The notes under the pieces were generated by a model. It had not been told where the DNA came from. It worked only from the letters and a program-made list of their open reading frames with translations, and did no database searches. A stretch of DNA of 64,000 nucleotides from contig CAJJCB010000023.1 of NCBI GenBank assembly GCA_905182565.1, positions 29,015 through 93,014 of the forward strand, given 5' to 3'. Positions 1 to 8,790 of the stretch are shown piece after piece. The stretch's first letter is position 1. Every line of letters begins with the position of its first letter. The translations under genes and the position numbers were made by a program. This stretch comes from Acidimicrobiaceae bacterium (GTDB lineage Bacteria; Actinomycetota; Acidimicrobiia; Acidimicrobiales; Poriferisodalaceae).

Positions 1-1
1 A

Positions 2-2719
2 AGCACCAAAGTAGTGGCATTAACAGAAACCGATGCTGTACGTATTTCCGAAAATATCGAAGGAGTTCCTTTCACCGTCGATTCAGTAGATCATGATGCC
101 TACCGACGAAGGCCTCAGGCACCTTTCACTACTTCAACCTTTCAGCAAGCCGCCAGTTCCAAACTAGGGTTGAACTCAAAGATAGCCATGGGAGCGGCCC
201 AAAGCTTATATCAGCAGGGCTACATCACATACATGCGTACCGACAGCACAACGTTGTCGGACAGCGCAATGCGAGCAGCGCGAAGCGTTGCAACAGAAAA
301 ATACGGTTCAGACCACCTACCTGCTTCGCCCCGTCAGTATCAAAGCAAAGTTCAAAACGCACAAGAAGCTCACGAAGCGATACGGCCGGCAGGCGACACC
401 TTCAAAGAACCACGACAGGTTCGCATTGAGACTAACGAAAGTTTAGCAAGAGTTTACGAATTGATTTGGCAACGAACCATTGCTTCACAGATGACAGATA
501 CCACGGGCGAGACGGTGCGAATGCGCTTGTCTGGATCAGTGGAGGTGCCAGATGACCAGACTTCCAAAAATCTATTACTTGGTGTAAGTGGAACAGTTAT
601 TTCTCATGAAGGCTTTCGTCGTGTCTATTCAGATGATGCTGAAGGGAACTCAGCAGAAGACTCAGAAACCGTTACAGCTGAAATAGCCCTTCCAGACCTC
701 AAAGTTGGCGATACAGCGATACCAAGTCGTGGCGTTCCGCAAGGCCGGTCCACAAAACCCCCGGCGAGATACACAGATGCATCCCTAGTCAAAAAAATGG
801 AAGAACTCGGTATCGGTCGCCCTTCAACCTACGCATCAACTATCGAAAGAATTTTGAATAACGGATATGCCTTCAGAAAAGGAAGGGCTCTTTGCGCAAC
901 GGCAAAAGCAATAATGGTAGTGAACGTTCTCGGCCACAAGCTTCCAAAGCTAGTTGACTTTGAAGAACGCAAAAAAATGGAAGAAGACCTCGACTCCATT
1001 TCTAACGGTCGTTTAGATCGATCAACATTTTTAAGTAATCTGTACTGGGGGCTAGGCGGTTTGAACCGAACTGAGCTCACAGACGGAAAAGACTACGAAT
1101 TCCTTGATAACTCAGCAAAGTGTGGTTGCAACGCGATTAATTGTAGAACCAGAGTGATCGCTGGGGATCCCGGTCTGCATTTCAAAGCAGTAAATAACTT
1201 TGTTGATGTCCAGTGGTCAGAAAAATCCCATTATTTAGGTCGAATCCCAGAAGACTTAGTCGGTGTAGAGGGATTAGAAGCAATAGACCCATCACTAGTA
1301 GGCGAAGTAAGGCTTGGCTATCTCAGGAGCCCGTATCTCAGAGTTGGAGATGAAGGAGCAACCACCAATATCCAACCCGATCAACCAATCGACGAATTAG
1401 ACATACGTAGCGCTTGGGAGTATTTAAATAAACCTGATGCGCGGCTCCTAGGCGAAGTTCCAAATCAAATTCTGGCGCACGCAACGCCCAGTTCCTTTCC
1501 GCAACCATGGCCAGAAGAAGACTACATTTGGCCTAATCCCGGCGATGTTGGAAAGCCGGTATATGTACGACCCGGTACTTTCGGACCGTATGTTTCATTA
1601 GGTGAGTTTGCTAAATTTCCTAAGCTTTCAACAAAAGAAGGACGTCTAATAAAACTCCCTCATCATCGAAAGCCATGCAAGGTCGCCATGGCCTATATGC
1701 GCATGCTGATTGATTCTGAATCCAACGAAGCAATCCTGGAAGTAATTAATGCCCCCAAAAGAGGAGTAGGGAAAGCTTCGTTAGACAAACTTGTTGCGAA
1801 CGCAGAAGAAAATAGCGAGAGTTTGTTACAGGCGTTTAAGAAAGCCTCAGACCTTGGAATAAAAGGAAATGCCTTAGCAGGAATTAATGAATTTTTAGAT
1901 GTTATTGCGTACCTTGATGGTTTAAAATCTGAGAGACCAGACGAGTTGGTTCGAAACATTCTACAAAAATCGGGTTACTGGGCGGAAATAGAAACTGGTG
2001 CTTCACCAGAAGCCAACATTGAGATTCTTGAAAATTTTGTTCAAGTTATCGCTGAGTTTGATTCAGCAGAAGCTGTTGTGGATGAATTTTCTGCTTTGCA
2101 AGCGCTGAAAGATTTACCGAAACCGAAAACCTCATCGCTATTTAAATTCATGACAGTTGAAGACGTAACCCTGGAAGAAGCGCTAGCTCTGTTAAGCCTT
2201 CCGCGAGAAATTATTCACCCTTTTTGTGGTAACCCGATAATTATCTCCAACGGACCATTCGGCCCTTATCTGAAACACACCTGCGACGATGGACCGAATT
2301 TAAATGATGGTCCTGATAATGGTCCAGATGAGTTAATCTCTGCAGAAGATCTGAAAATCTTTGGAAAATCTGAAACTCGCAGCCTAGATAATGAAGATCA
2401 ATTACTTTCATTGACGCTTGAAGAAGCTGTAAAGAAACTTAAAGAGCCTAAAAAGTTTGGAAGAATGGCGAAAGCGCCACTTCAAGAATTTGGGAAAGAT
2501 CCTGACTCAGGCAATATGGTTTCGTTAAAAGATGGAAAATTTGGACCGTACGTCACAGATGGTGAATACATGGCGTCACTTGCCTTGGGAGACATACCTG
2601 AAGACTTGACGTTCGATCGGGCACTTGAACTTTTGGCAGAAAAAAAACTAAAAGGTCCACCTAAAAAGAAGGCCTACGCAAAAAAGCGTGCCCCCAAATT
2701 TAATAAAACTAAAAAATGA
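2..2719 (+). CDS. topA: DNA topoisomerase I, C-terminal part, with embedded UvrD/PcrA 2B-like segment
   Basis: Type IA topoisomerase, which relaxes negative supercoils by cutting and resealing one strand. The frame is open from base 2, so the N-terminal TOPRIM part lies outside the window; the GTG at 14 is an internal valine codon. The active-site motif GYITYMRTDS is present, with the catalytic Tyr codon at 230-232, and EAHEAIRPAG follows. Actinobacterial-type C-terminal repeats are seen (FGPYV near 1580, FGPYL near 2262, FGPYV near 2540) with a lysine-rich tail. Odd: nt about 1660-2100 read like the UvrD/PcrA 2B subdomain (AMAYMRMLI, INAPKRGVGKASLDKL, LVRNILQKSGYWAEIE), and nt about 1090-1290 hold another insertion with a C-x-C-x5-C cluster. 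The frame stays open throughout. The family call is secure; the role of the insertions is unknown. Confidence 0.93.
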   Translation, partial: STKVVALTETDAVRISENIEGVPFTVDSVDHDAYRRRPQAPFTTSTFQQAASSKLGLNSKIAMGAAQSLYQQGYITYMRTDSTTLSDSAMRAARSVATEKYGSDHLPASPRQYQSKVQNAQEAHEAIRPAGDTFKEPRQVRIETNESLARVYELIWQRTIASQMTDTTGETVRMRLSGSVEVPDDQTSKNLLLGVSGTVISHEGFRRVYSDDAEGNSAEDSETVTAEIALPDLKVGDTAIPSRGVPQGRSTKPPARYTDASLVKKMEELGIGRPSTYASTIERILNNGYAFRKGRALCATAKAIMVVNVLGHKLPKLVDFEERKKMEEDLDSISNGRLDRSTFLSNLYWGLGGLNRTELTDGKDYEFLDNSAKCGCNAINCRTRVIAGDPGLHFKAVNNFVDVQWSEKSHYLGRIPEDLVGVEGLEAIDPSLVGEVRLGYLRSPYLRVGDEGATTNIQPDQPIDELDIRSAWEYLNKPDARLLGEVPNQILAHATPSSFPQPWPEEDYIWPNPGDVGKPVYVRPGTFGPYVSLGEFAKFPKLSTKEGRLIKLPHHRKPCKVAMAYMRMLIDSESNEAILEVINAPKRGVGKASLDKLVANAEENSESLLQAFKKASDLGIKGNALAGINEFLDVIAYLDGLKSERPDELVRNILQKSGYWAEIETGASPEANIEILENFVQVIAEFDSAEAVVDEFSALQALKDLPKPKTSSLFKFMTVEDVTLEEALALLSLPREIIHPFCGNPIIISNGPFGPYLKHTCDDGPNLNDGPDNGPDELISAEDLKIFGKSETRSLDNEDQLLSLTLEEAVKKLKEPKKFGRMAKAPLQEFGKDPDSGNMVSLKDGKFGPYVTDGEYMASLALGDIPEDLTFDRALELLAEKKLKGPPKKKAYAKKRAPKFNKTKK

Positions 2720-2901
2720 GTTGGTAGTAAGTATTATTATCTTTTAGCCTCACCAACTAGAAAATTTCTTAGAACTGGCGTTTCGTACAGAACTTCGTAG
2801 TCCTTAAAATGAAATTTAGTTAATGTAGTTTCTTTATTTATACTGCGGGAGTGAATACCCTTAGCTACTGAACGATTAGTTCATGCGCATCTACAATATT
2901 T

Positions 2902-4263
2902 ATGTCTGATAACTCTGCTCCTAACTCTGCCGATGGCATTAACCCCGAAAGCCCTGCGCGCTTTACTGTCTTAAGATCTCGAAGCTTTTTAAAGCTCTGG
3001 ATAGCTCAAATAGTTAGCGCCTTCGGTGATTGGATTGGCTTTCTCGCAATCATTGAAGTAGCTCGACGGATCGGTGGGGACCAACCAGGCTCAGCGATTG
3101 CGCTCGTCATGTTAGCCCGCGTATTGCCTGGGTTTTTTTTAGCTTCAGTTGGTGGCCTAATTGTTGACCGACTCAACCGTAAACGCCTCCTCATCACTTG
3201 TGACATCATTCGAGCGGGCACTTTACTGACAATCCCATTTATAGAGCGCGTATGGGGTCTTGTCTTAGCATCTCTCGTTCTAGAACTAGCGACCTCATTA
3301 TGGAGTCCCTGCAAGGAAGCGATAGTCCCAAACTTAGTTCCCAAAGAGCAGTTAACCGCAGCTAACTCCTTATCGTTAGTAGCTGCCTATGGAACATTCC
3401 CCCTAGCTGCAGGCGCGTTCATTGGGCTTGCAAAGCTGGTTGAATGGTTCGGCCAAAGCGCAGTAGGACAAGTTGAATGGGCGCTAGTACTAGATGCAGC
3501 AACATTTCTTATCGCCGCTGCGTTAATAGCTACTTTGCCCATCAAACCCCACAGAAAACAACGAATTGCTAAGAAAACTAAGCTTGGTTTAGCCGAAGGA
3601 TTCCAAGAACTTCGCGAAGGCTGGAACTTCATTGCGCTCAGCCCGCGAGTGCGAGCTGTTCTGGTGGGGCTGAGCACGGGGATGATTGGTGGGGGAATGT
3701 TGATCCCCCTTGGAGCTGTGTTCAACGACGTTGTGTTGAAGGCAGGTAATGCTGGCTTCGGGACTATTTTAGTAACACTTGGTTTCGGGGTCGCGCTCGG
3801 AGTTTCAGCGCTTTCAGTCGCGCAAAGAAGACTCAATAAAGAACGCACCTTTGTGACTTCAGTGTTTGGTGCTGGCTTCGGTCTTCTCTTCGCCGTGTCT
3901 TGTTCAGATACTTTTTTAGCGCTTGCTGGAGTTTTTGTAATGGGCATCTTTGCCGGAAGCGTATATGTCTTAGGGTTCACGCTTTTACATGAAGAAGTAG
4001 CAGAAGAATTAAGAGGTCGTGTATTTAGCGCTCTTTATACGGCAGTAAGGTTTTGTTTACTACTGTCGATTACAGCCGGAGGATTTCTCTCGGATGGCTT
4101 TAACTGGTTGTTTGGGGTGCTTTTCGAAAACAAAATTGTTGTCGGACGGTTCACAATGGAACTTCCTGGTGTCCGCGGCGCCCTATGGCTAGCTAGCTTG
4201 CTTATCATTGGGGCAGGAGGACTTTCTCTTTTATCTCTTCGGAAAAGCCAGGAAAAAAAATAG
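2902..4263 (+). CDS. MFS transporter, EntS/MFS_3-like exporter
   Basis: A 453-residue major facilitator protein with about 12 hydrophobic segments. After a hydrophilic N-terminus, the segment SFLKLWIAQIVSAFGDWIGF is typical of the EntS-like (transmembrane secretion effector) branch, and VDRLNRKRLLITCDIIRA is the loop 2-3 motif A region. The second half carries EELRGRVFSALYTAVR, the matching loop of the C-terminal bundle. The substrate cannot be read from sequence; relatives export siderophores, macrolides or other small molecules. The stop codon overlaps the tmk start by one base (TAGTG), so the two are probably cotranscribed. The family call is firm, the substrate open. Confidence 0.85.
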   Translation: MSDNSAPNSADGINPESPARFTVLRSRSFLKLWIAQIVSAFGDWIGFLAIIEVARRIGGDQPGSAIALVMLARVLPGFFLASVGGLIVDRLNRKRLLITCDIIRAGTLLTIPFIERVWGLVLASLVLELATSLWSPCKEAIVPNLVPKEQLTAANSLSLVAAYGTFPLAAGAFIGLAKLVEWFGQSAVGQVEWALVLDAATFLIAAALIATLPIKPHRKQRIAKKTKLGLAEGFQELREGWNFIALSPRVRAVLVGLSTGMIGGGMLIPLGAVFNDVVLKAGNAGFGTILVTLGFGVALGVSALSVAQRRLNKERTFVTSVFGAGFGLLFAVSCSDTFLALAGVFVMGIFAGSVYVLGFTLLHEEVAEELRGRVFSALYTAVRFCLLLSITAGGFLSDGFNWLFGVLFENKIVVGRFTMELPGVRGALWLASLLIIGAGGLSLLSLRKSQEKK

Positions 4264-4856
4264 TGAAACGTGGTCGGTACATCGCATTTGAAGGCTGGGA
4301 AGCCAGCGGCAAGTCAACCCAGGCAGAGAGACTTGCAAAAAAACTCAATGCTGTTCTAACGCGCGAACCAGGTGGGACAGAACTTGGAGCTGCAATTCGT
4401 GAAATGCTGTTAGGTGACGGACCGGTCCCGTCAGCGCGATCAGAAGCTCTTTTGTTTGCAGCCGATCGAGCTCATCATGTAGACACCATTGTCGAACCGG
4501 CTTTAGTTCTAGGTCGCGACGTAGTCACAGACAGATCTTTTGGTTCAACCTTGGCCTACCAGGGATACGGCAGAGGCCAGTCGTTAGACGACCTTCACAC
4601 ACTAATAGAATGGGCTAGCGGAGGTCTTCTGCCGGACATAATTATTTTGTTGCAAGTACCAGTTGAGATCTCAAATCAACGATTGGGTGCGACTAGGGAC
4701 CGCATGGAACGCGAAGATGAAGGTTTCGCCCAACGTGTAATCAGTGGGTTCCAATTGTTAGCTGAGCAAGATGCTAACCGTTGGAAAACAGTTGATGCTT
4801 CAGGCTCAGTAGAAGAGATTCAGCTACTGGTCAACAAGGCGCTTGAAGAAGATTGA
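4263..4856 (+). CDS. tmk: thymidylate kinase
   Basis: Phosphorylates dTMP to dTDP with ATP, a step in dTTP supply. The 197 residues match the family's usual length. The P-loop is at residues 10-19 (EGWEASGKST), the substrate loop TREPGGTELG follows, and the DRSFGSTLAYQGYGRG segment is the DR(Y/S) dTMP-binding motif region. The lid region contains DRMEREDEGF. GTG start, overlapping the upstream MFS stop by 1 bp; its own TGA overlaps the ATG of holB. The tmk-holB pairing is common in bacteria and supports both calls. Confidence 0.95.
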   Translation: MKRGRYIAFEGWEASGKSTQAERLAKKLNAVLTREPGGTELGAAIREMLLGDGPVPSARSEALLFAADRAHHVDTIVEPALVLGRDVVTDRSFGSTLAYQGYGRGQSLDDLHTLIEWASGGLLPDIIILLQVPVEISNQRLGATRDRMEREDEGFAQRVISGFQLLAEQDANRWKTVDASGSVEEIQLLVNKALEED

Positions 4857-5908
4857 TGAGCAGCCTCTTCGATACTGTTATCGGCCAGGCACGAGCCGTC
4901 TCGATGCTGCAAGCTGCCCTCATTGACCCAGTACCTGCCTATCTATTCGTTGGGCCATCTGGCGCTGGCACTCGAAACGCAGCCAGACTTTTTGCGGCTG
5001 GGCTACTGAACGATAAAAAGAATGATCAGGAACGACACCAGCGACTTGCGACAGCCGAAGAACACCCCGATTTAGTAATCGTGGATCGTTCTGGTGCTTT
5101 CGTCACAGCCGAACAGGCCAGAGACATTGTTCGTACCGCTTTTACAAGCCCAATTGAAGGTGATCGAAAAGTAATAGTCGTAACGGACTTGCACCTAATA
5201 CGAGATGCCGGACCCATGCTGCTTAAGTCGATCGAGGAGCCTCCGCCGTCTACATTTTTTATTTTGTTGGCTGATGAAATTTCTTCCGATCTCGTAACTA
5301 TTGCTTCTCGATGCCTTCAAATCGAGTTTGTTCCTATTCCTGCTGGCGAACTTGAAAAACTTCTGATTAAAGAGGGGGCAGATCCGGGTCGTGCACGGTT
5401 TGCATCACAAATTTCAGATGGTTCTATAGATAGAGCTCGAATCCTCGCTAGCGATGACGGAGCATTAAATCGGTGGAATGCGTGGAGTCAAATTCGAGAA
5501 AAACTTAACGGAAGTGGTGGTAATGCTGCTAAAGCAGCGGACCTTGTTTTAGAACTAATTGACTCATCTGCGGGCCCGATGGAAGATAAGCACTCTGAAG
5601 AAAGATTAGCTTTGGATGAGCGCGCAGAGCGCTTTGGTGAACGTGGGCTCGGCAGAGCAATATTAGAGGATCGGCACAAACGAGAACTTCGACGTTTGCG
5701 TACAGATGAGTTTTTGATGGGGTTTAGTGCCTTAGGAGCGGCGATAAGAGAAGAGGTTTCCGATCAAGTTATTGATAGCGAAAAAGCAATTAGATCGCTT
5801 ACAGCAATACAGAAAGCGTCGCAAAATTTACGTCGTAATCCCAACGAAAAATTGATGACGCAGCACCTTATGTTGGAATTATCAGATGGAGCCCAAGGTG
5901 GGAATTGA
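4856..5908 (+). CDS. holB: DNA polymerase III subunit delta'
   Basis: Clamp-loader subunit, 350 residues. It begins FDTVIGQARAVSMLQAAL, the usual delta' opening. The Walker A region reads GPSGAGTRN, with the P-loop lysine missing; this fits the family, since delta' does not hydrolyse ATP. A sensor-1-like TIASRCLQIEF segment is present (SRC motif). No zinc-module cysteine pattern is obvious. The ATG at 4856 overlaps the tmk stop (TGATG) and is preferred over the TTG at 4853. The last 22 bp of the gene run into the oppositely oriented tRNA-Thr, so the final codons also encode the tRNA 3' end and CCA. Confidence 0.9.
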   Translation: MSSLFDTVIGQARAVSMLQAALIDPVPAYLFVGPSGAGTRNAARLFAAGLLNDKKNDQERHQRLATAEEHPDLVIVDRSGAFVTAEQARDIVRTAFTSPIEGDRKVIVVTDLHLIRDAGPMLLKSIEEPPPSTFFILLADEISSDLVTIASRCLQIEFVPIPAGELEKLLIKEGADPGRARFASQISDGSIDRARILASDDGALNRWNAWSQIREKLNGSGGNAAKAADLVLELIDSSAGPMEDKHSEERLALDERAERFGERGLGRAILEDRHKRELRRLRTDEFLMGFSALGAAIREEVSDQVIDSEKAIRSLTAIQKASQNLRRNPNEKLMTQHLMLELSDGAQGGN

Positions 5909-5961
5909 ACCCACGACCTGCTCTTTACGAGAGAGCCGCTCTACCACTGAGCTACTCGGGC
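5887..5961 (-). tRNA. tRNA-Thr (anticodon CGT)
   Basis: Reading the minus strand gives a full cloverleaf: acceptor GCCCGAG pairing with CTTGGGC (one G-U pair), D arm GCTCAGTGGTAGAGC, anticodon stem GCTCT/AGAGC around the loop CTCGTAA (anticodon CGT, reading ACG), and T arm GTGGGTTCAATTCCCAC. Discriminator T is followed by CCA encoded in the genome (5889-5887). The 3' part overlaps the end of holB, which is convergent. Its acceptor and T-arm sequences are almost the same as in the tRNA-Thr(TGT) at 23.3 kb. Confidence 0.95.
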
Positions 5962-6114
5962 GCTGAGCCGCTCACGATACCAGCAGACTGTAGGAGCGGG
6001 AACCTTCTCACGACAAGATCATGAAATCAGGCTAGAATATTTTAATATTTGAGAAATTTGGCTAATAATCAAATGTGATTCGGCTATGGAGACTGCGACA
6101 GCTAGCCTAAAGAC

Positions 6115-6249
6115 ATGGAAGCACTAGGAGCACAGATCTGGCATTTTTGGCTTGCAGTGCCACTTGCGGTGGGCGCTGTAGTTAATGTCATTGCACTTTT
6201 GGTAGGTTACGTAACGAAAGTCGTTGCGCCCCGATACCCCAAGCGTTGA
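6115..6249 (+). CDS. small single-span membrane protein upstream of the metalloprotease
   Basis: A 44-codon frame starting with ATG and reading MEALGAQIWHFWLAVPLAVG, followed by a hydrophobic stretch and the basic end APRYPKR. It has one predicted membrane span (about residues 8-33) and a positive C-terminus, suggesting the tail is cytoplasmic. It ends about 10 bp before the preferred start of the DUF2342 metalloprotease, or overlaps that gene by 26 bp if the TTG at 6224 is used. From memory, similar short proteins with a GY..KV..PRYP ending occur before this metalloprotease in other Actinobacteria; this was not checked. Too short for most gene finders; function unknown. Confidence 0.6.
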   Translation: MEALGAQIWHFWLAVPLAVGAVVNVIALLVGYVTKVVAPRYPKR

Positions 6250-6259
6250 ATGGACACAT

Positions 6260-7306
6260 GTGTCAGTGGACTGGGAGCTTGCTCGACGTATAGCAGTTAA
6301 AATTGCTGGAGATGAACCCTTATCTCAATCATATTTGGGGAATTCACTCCACTCAGATTTTGCGCGGTTTACTCCGCAAGCAGAGGAGCTTGTTTCTATA
6401 GAAACTGGTTTGTATTCGAAAGATGGAAAAGCTCGAGCAAAAGTGATTGATCGTGCCGGTTGGATCGACGCCAATATCAGGTCTTTCCAACGGTTGTTAC
6501 GGCCCATACTTGTTTCTGAAAATGGTGAGGGAAGCACTGAATCTCGACTCACAAAAAAAATTGCTGCTACTGAACTAGGACTAATCCTAGGTTGGATGTC
6601 TCGTCGTGTACTCGGCCAGTATGACTTACTGCTTGCCGAGGACGAAGATCGTGATGATCAGGATTACGTGTACTACGTAGGACCTAATATTTTGTCAGTG
6701 GAAAAAAAGTTTGCCTTCCCTCCCCAGCAATTCAGGCTCTGGCTGGCGCTGCATGAACTAACACATCGGTCACAGTTCACCGGAGTTCCGTGGTTAAGAC
6801 CTCATTTTTTGAGTTTAGTAAATGGAATGCTTGATGAGGTAGAACCTGATCCAGACCGTCTTAAAGATGGAATTAAATATTTGTATGATGAGCGACGATC
6901 CGGCCGTGATCCTCTTGGAGAAGGCGGCTTAGCTGCACTGTTCGCTAGCGATAAACAACGAACCTTGCTCGAAAGCGTCGGGGGAATGATGAGTTTAGTT
7001 GAGGGGCATGGAGATGTAACCATGACGCGCGCAGCGATCGGTTACGTAGACCATGCACCAAGATTTGCTCGTGTGCTACAAGAACGACGAAATGGGGCGA
7101 AAGGTTTTGCGCGCATTATGCAAAAATTAATGGGTATCGAAGCCAAATTAGCTCAGTATCAACAAGGCGAAGAATTCATTGCGGCTATCGAGTCGCAAAG
7201 AGGTAATCGAGCCGTCGACATCATTTGGACAGACGTTTCGTATTTGCCCTCACTTAAAGAAATTCGCGATCCAGAAGCATGGATGCAACGAGTGCCTGCG
7301 ATTTAG
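6260..7306 (+). CDS. zinc-dependent metalloprotease family protein (DUF2342)
   Basis: About 348 residues of the actinobacterial zincin-like DUF2342 family, often annotated as associated with F420 biosynthesis without experimental proof. The HEXXH zinc motif is HELTH (His165, Glu166, His169 counted from GTG 6260), inside the conserved context ALHELTHRSQFTGVPWLRP. Family members normally begin just before DWELA, which favours GTG 6260; a longer form from TTG 6224 would overlap the preceding small gene. It is followed 12 bp later by tilS, the usual actinobacterial neighbour. Substrate unknown. Confidence 0.82.
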   Translation: MSVDWELARRIAVKIAGDEPLSQSYLGNSLHSDFARFTPQAEELVSIETGLYSKDGKARAKVIDRAGWIDANIRSFQRLLRPILVSENGEGSTESRLTKKIAATELGLILGWMSRRVLGQYDLLLAEDEDRDDQDYVYYVGPNILSVEKKFAFPPQQFRLWLALHELTHRSQFTGVPWLRPHFLSLVNGMLDEVEPDPDRLKDGIKYLYDERRSGRDPLGEGGLAALFASDKQRTLLESVGGMMSLVEGHGDVTMTRAAIGYVDHAPRFARVLQERRNGAKGFARIMQKLMGIEAKLAQYQQGEEFIAAIESQRGNRAVDIIWTDVSYLPSLKEIRDPEAWMQRVPAI

Positions 7307-7318
7307 GTACGTGGTGTA

Positions 7319-8218
7319 ATGAAACCTCGCTCAACGTTCCAGGACTACAGAGATAAATGCACATTCCCTAGCGAGGGAGAATTGATTTGCGCGGTATCAG
7401 GAGGAGCCGACTCTGCAGCTCTTTTGATATTGGCAGCCGAAACTAGCTCCACGGTTAGAGCTATTCATGTGAATCATGGGCTCAGACCAGAAGTTTCAGA
7501 AGAGGCTCAAAAAGTCGGAATGCTTGCTAACAAACTCAACGTAGGTTTTGAAGAAATAAAAATTGAATTAACCGATGGACCGAATCTGGAAGAGCGAGCT
7601 CGTGATGCCCGTTATCGGGTATTACCAAACGAAGTGCTAACAGGCCACACAGCCGATGATCAAGCTGAAACTGTTCTGTTGCAGCTAATGCGCGGAGGTT
7701 CGCTAGATGCTCTTTCAGGAATGCGACTGAGTGGTCACCCTCTGCTGAGATTGAGGAGGTGCGATACCGAAGCAATTTGCGACCTTTTTGGATACCAACC
7801 AATTTTTGATCCCAGTAACAAAAATCCTCGATTTCTTCGAAACCGGGTTCGTCATGAAATATTGCCTCTAATGGCTGATGTCGCGCAGCGAGATGTTGCA
7901 CCGTTATTTGTTCGTGCTGCTGACCTAGCACGAGATGACCGCGACTTACTTGATGAATTGGCCTCCGCTATAGACCCCACCGATGTAAAGGCGCTAAATT
8001 CTGCTCCGGTGCCATTAGCTAGGCGAGCTATTCGTCAATGGCTCAGAAATGGTCACCCCCCAGATCTTGCAGCTGTTGAAAGAGTGCTTGAAGTCGCTAG
8101 AGGAAATTCGCTTGGAACGGAGATTGCTGGAGGTAAGAGAATCCGAAGAAGTAAAGGCAAATTGCATCTTTTTGAACGTATTAGCTCAGAGGGTGAAGTT
8201 TCAGAAACTAGCGACTAG
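7319..8218 (+). CDS. tilS: tRNA(Ile)-lysidine synthetase
   Basis: ATP-dependent enzyme that converts C34 of the CAU anticodon of tRNA-Ile2 to lysidine. The PP-loop SGGADSAAL is near residues 26-34, followed by the HVNHGLRPEVSEEA segment and the GHTADDQAETVLLQLMRGG segment of the family. FLRNRVRHEILP is the conserved region ahead of the substrate-binding part. At 299 residues it is a short form without the full C-terminal domain, usual in Actinobacteria. It sits between the DUF2342 protease and hpt, the standard order. Confidence 0.94.
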   Translation: MKPRSTFQDYRDKCTFPSEGELICAVSGGADSAALLILAAETSSTVRAIHVNHGLRPEVSEEAQKVGMLANKLNVGFEEIKIELTDGPNLEERARDARYRVLPNEVLTGHTADDQAETVLLQLMRGGSLDALSGMRLSGHPLLRLRRCDTEAICDLFGYQPIFDPSNKNPRFLRNRVRHEILPLMADVAQRDVAPLFVRAADLARDDRDLLDELASAIDPTDVKALNSAPVPLARRAIRQWLRNGHPPDLAAVERVLEVARGNSLGTEIAGGKRIRRSKGKLHLFERISSEGEVSETSD

Positions 8219-8229
8219 GTTGCCTAGCC

Positions 8230-8790
8230 GTGGTCGACCATAATTTAATTCTTAACCATCCTGCTCTCAGTGAAATTCTGGTAACCCAAAAAGAGATTGA
8301 AAGTCGTGTAGCAGAAATAGGTGATCTGATCAGTAAAGATTATGAAGGTCGCGAACCGTTGTTAGTTGGTGTCCTCAAAGGTGGAGTAATTTTCACCACA
8401 GATTTATGTCGGGCAATAGACTTACCCGTTCAACTTGATTTCATGGCGGTTTCTTCATACGGAAGCAGCACAACCACTAGCGGTGTTGTCCGCATCCTTA
8501 AAGATTTAGATGCTGATATTGAAGGAAGAGATGTCATTCTCATAGAAGACATCGTAGATAGTGGTTTGACCCTCCGATATCTGCGTAAAACCTTGCTGGC
8601 AAGAAACCCAGCGAGTCTAGTGATGTGTTCTTTGTTAGTCAGAGAAGAAGCTCAAGATGATTTAGATGACCTTATAAAGTATGTAGGTTTCCAGATACCC
8701 AAAGTATGGGTAGTTGGTTACGGCCTAGATGTGGCGCAGCGGTTTCGAAACTTAAAAGATATTTGGTCCTATAACACCGAAGCCGATTAG
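8230..8790 (+). CDS. hpt: hypoxanthine phosphoribosyltransferase
   Basis: Purine salvage enzyme that joins hypoxanthine or guanine to PRPP. The 186 residues show the PRPP-binding motif VILIEDIVDSGLTL, the flexible loop with SSYGSSTTTSG, and the substrate-end motif KVWVVGYGLD. GTG start, 11 bp after tilS. In most Actinobacteria ftsH and folE follow hpt; neither is present here, and the next gene is a phosphatase-like protein. Confidence 0.94.
   Translation: MVDHNLILNHPALSEILVTQKEIESRVAEIGDLISKDYEGREPLLVGVLKGGVIFTTDLCRAIDLPVQLDFMAVSSYGSSTTTSGVVRILKDLDADIEGRDVILIEDIVDSGLTLRYLRKTLLARNPASLVMCSLLVREEAQDDLDDLIKYVGFQIPKVWVVGYGLDVAQRFRNLKDIWSYNTEAD

Noticed and set aside
2719..2762. Inverted repeat AGTTGGT...ACCAACT after topA, considered as a terminator
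   Set aside because: Only 7 bp of stem, a loop of about 27 bases and no T tract.
3387..3980. Long open frame of 197 codons on the minus strand inside the MFS gene
   Set aside because: Antisense shadow: composition is rich in Pro, Ala and Thr with no family motif, while the plus-strand frame is a clear transporter.
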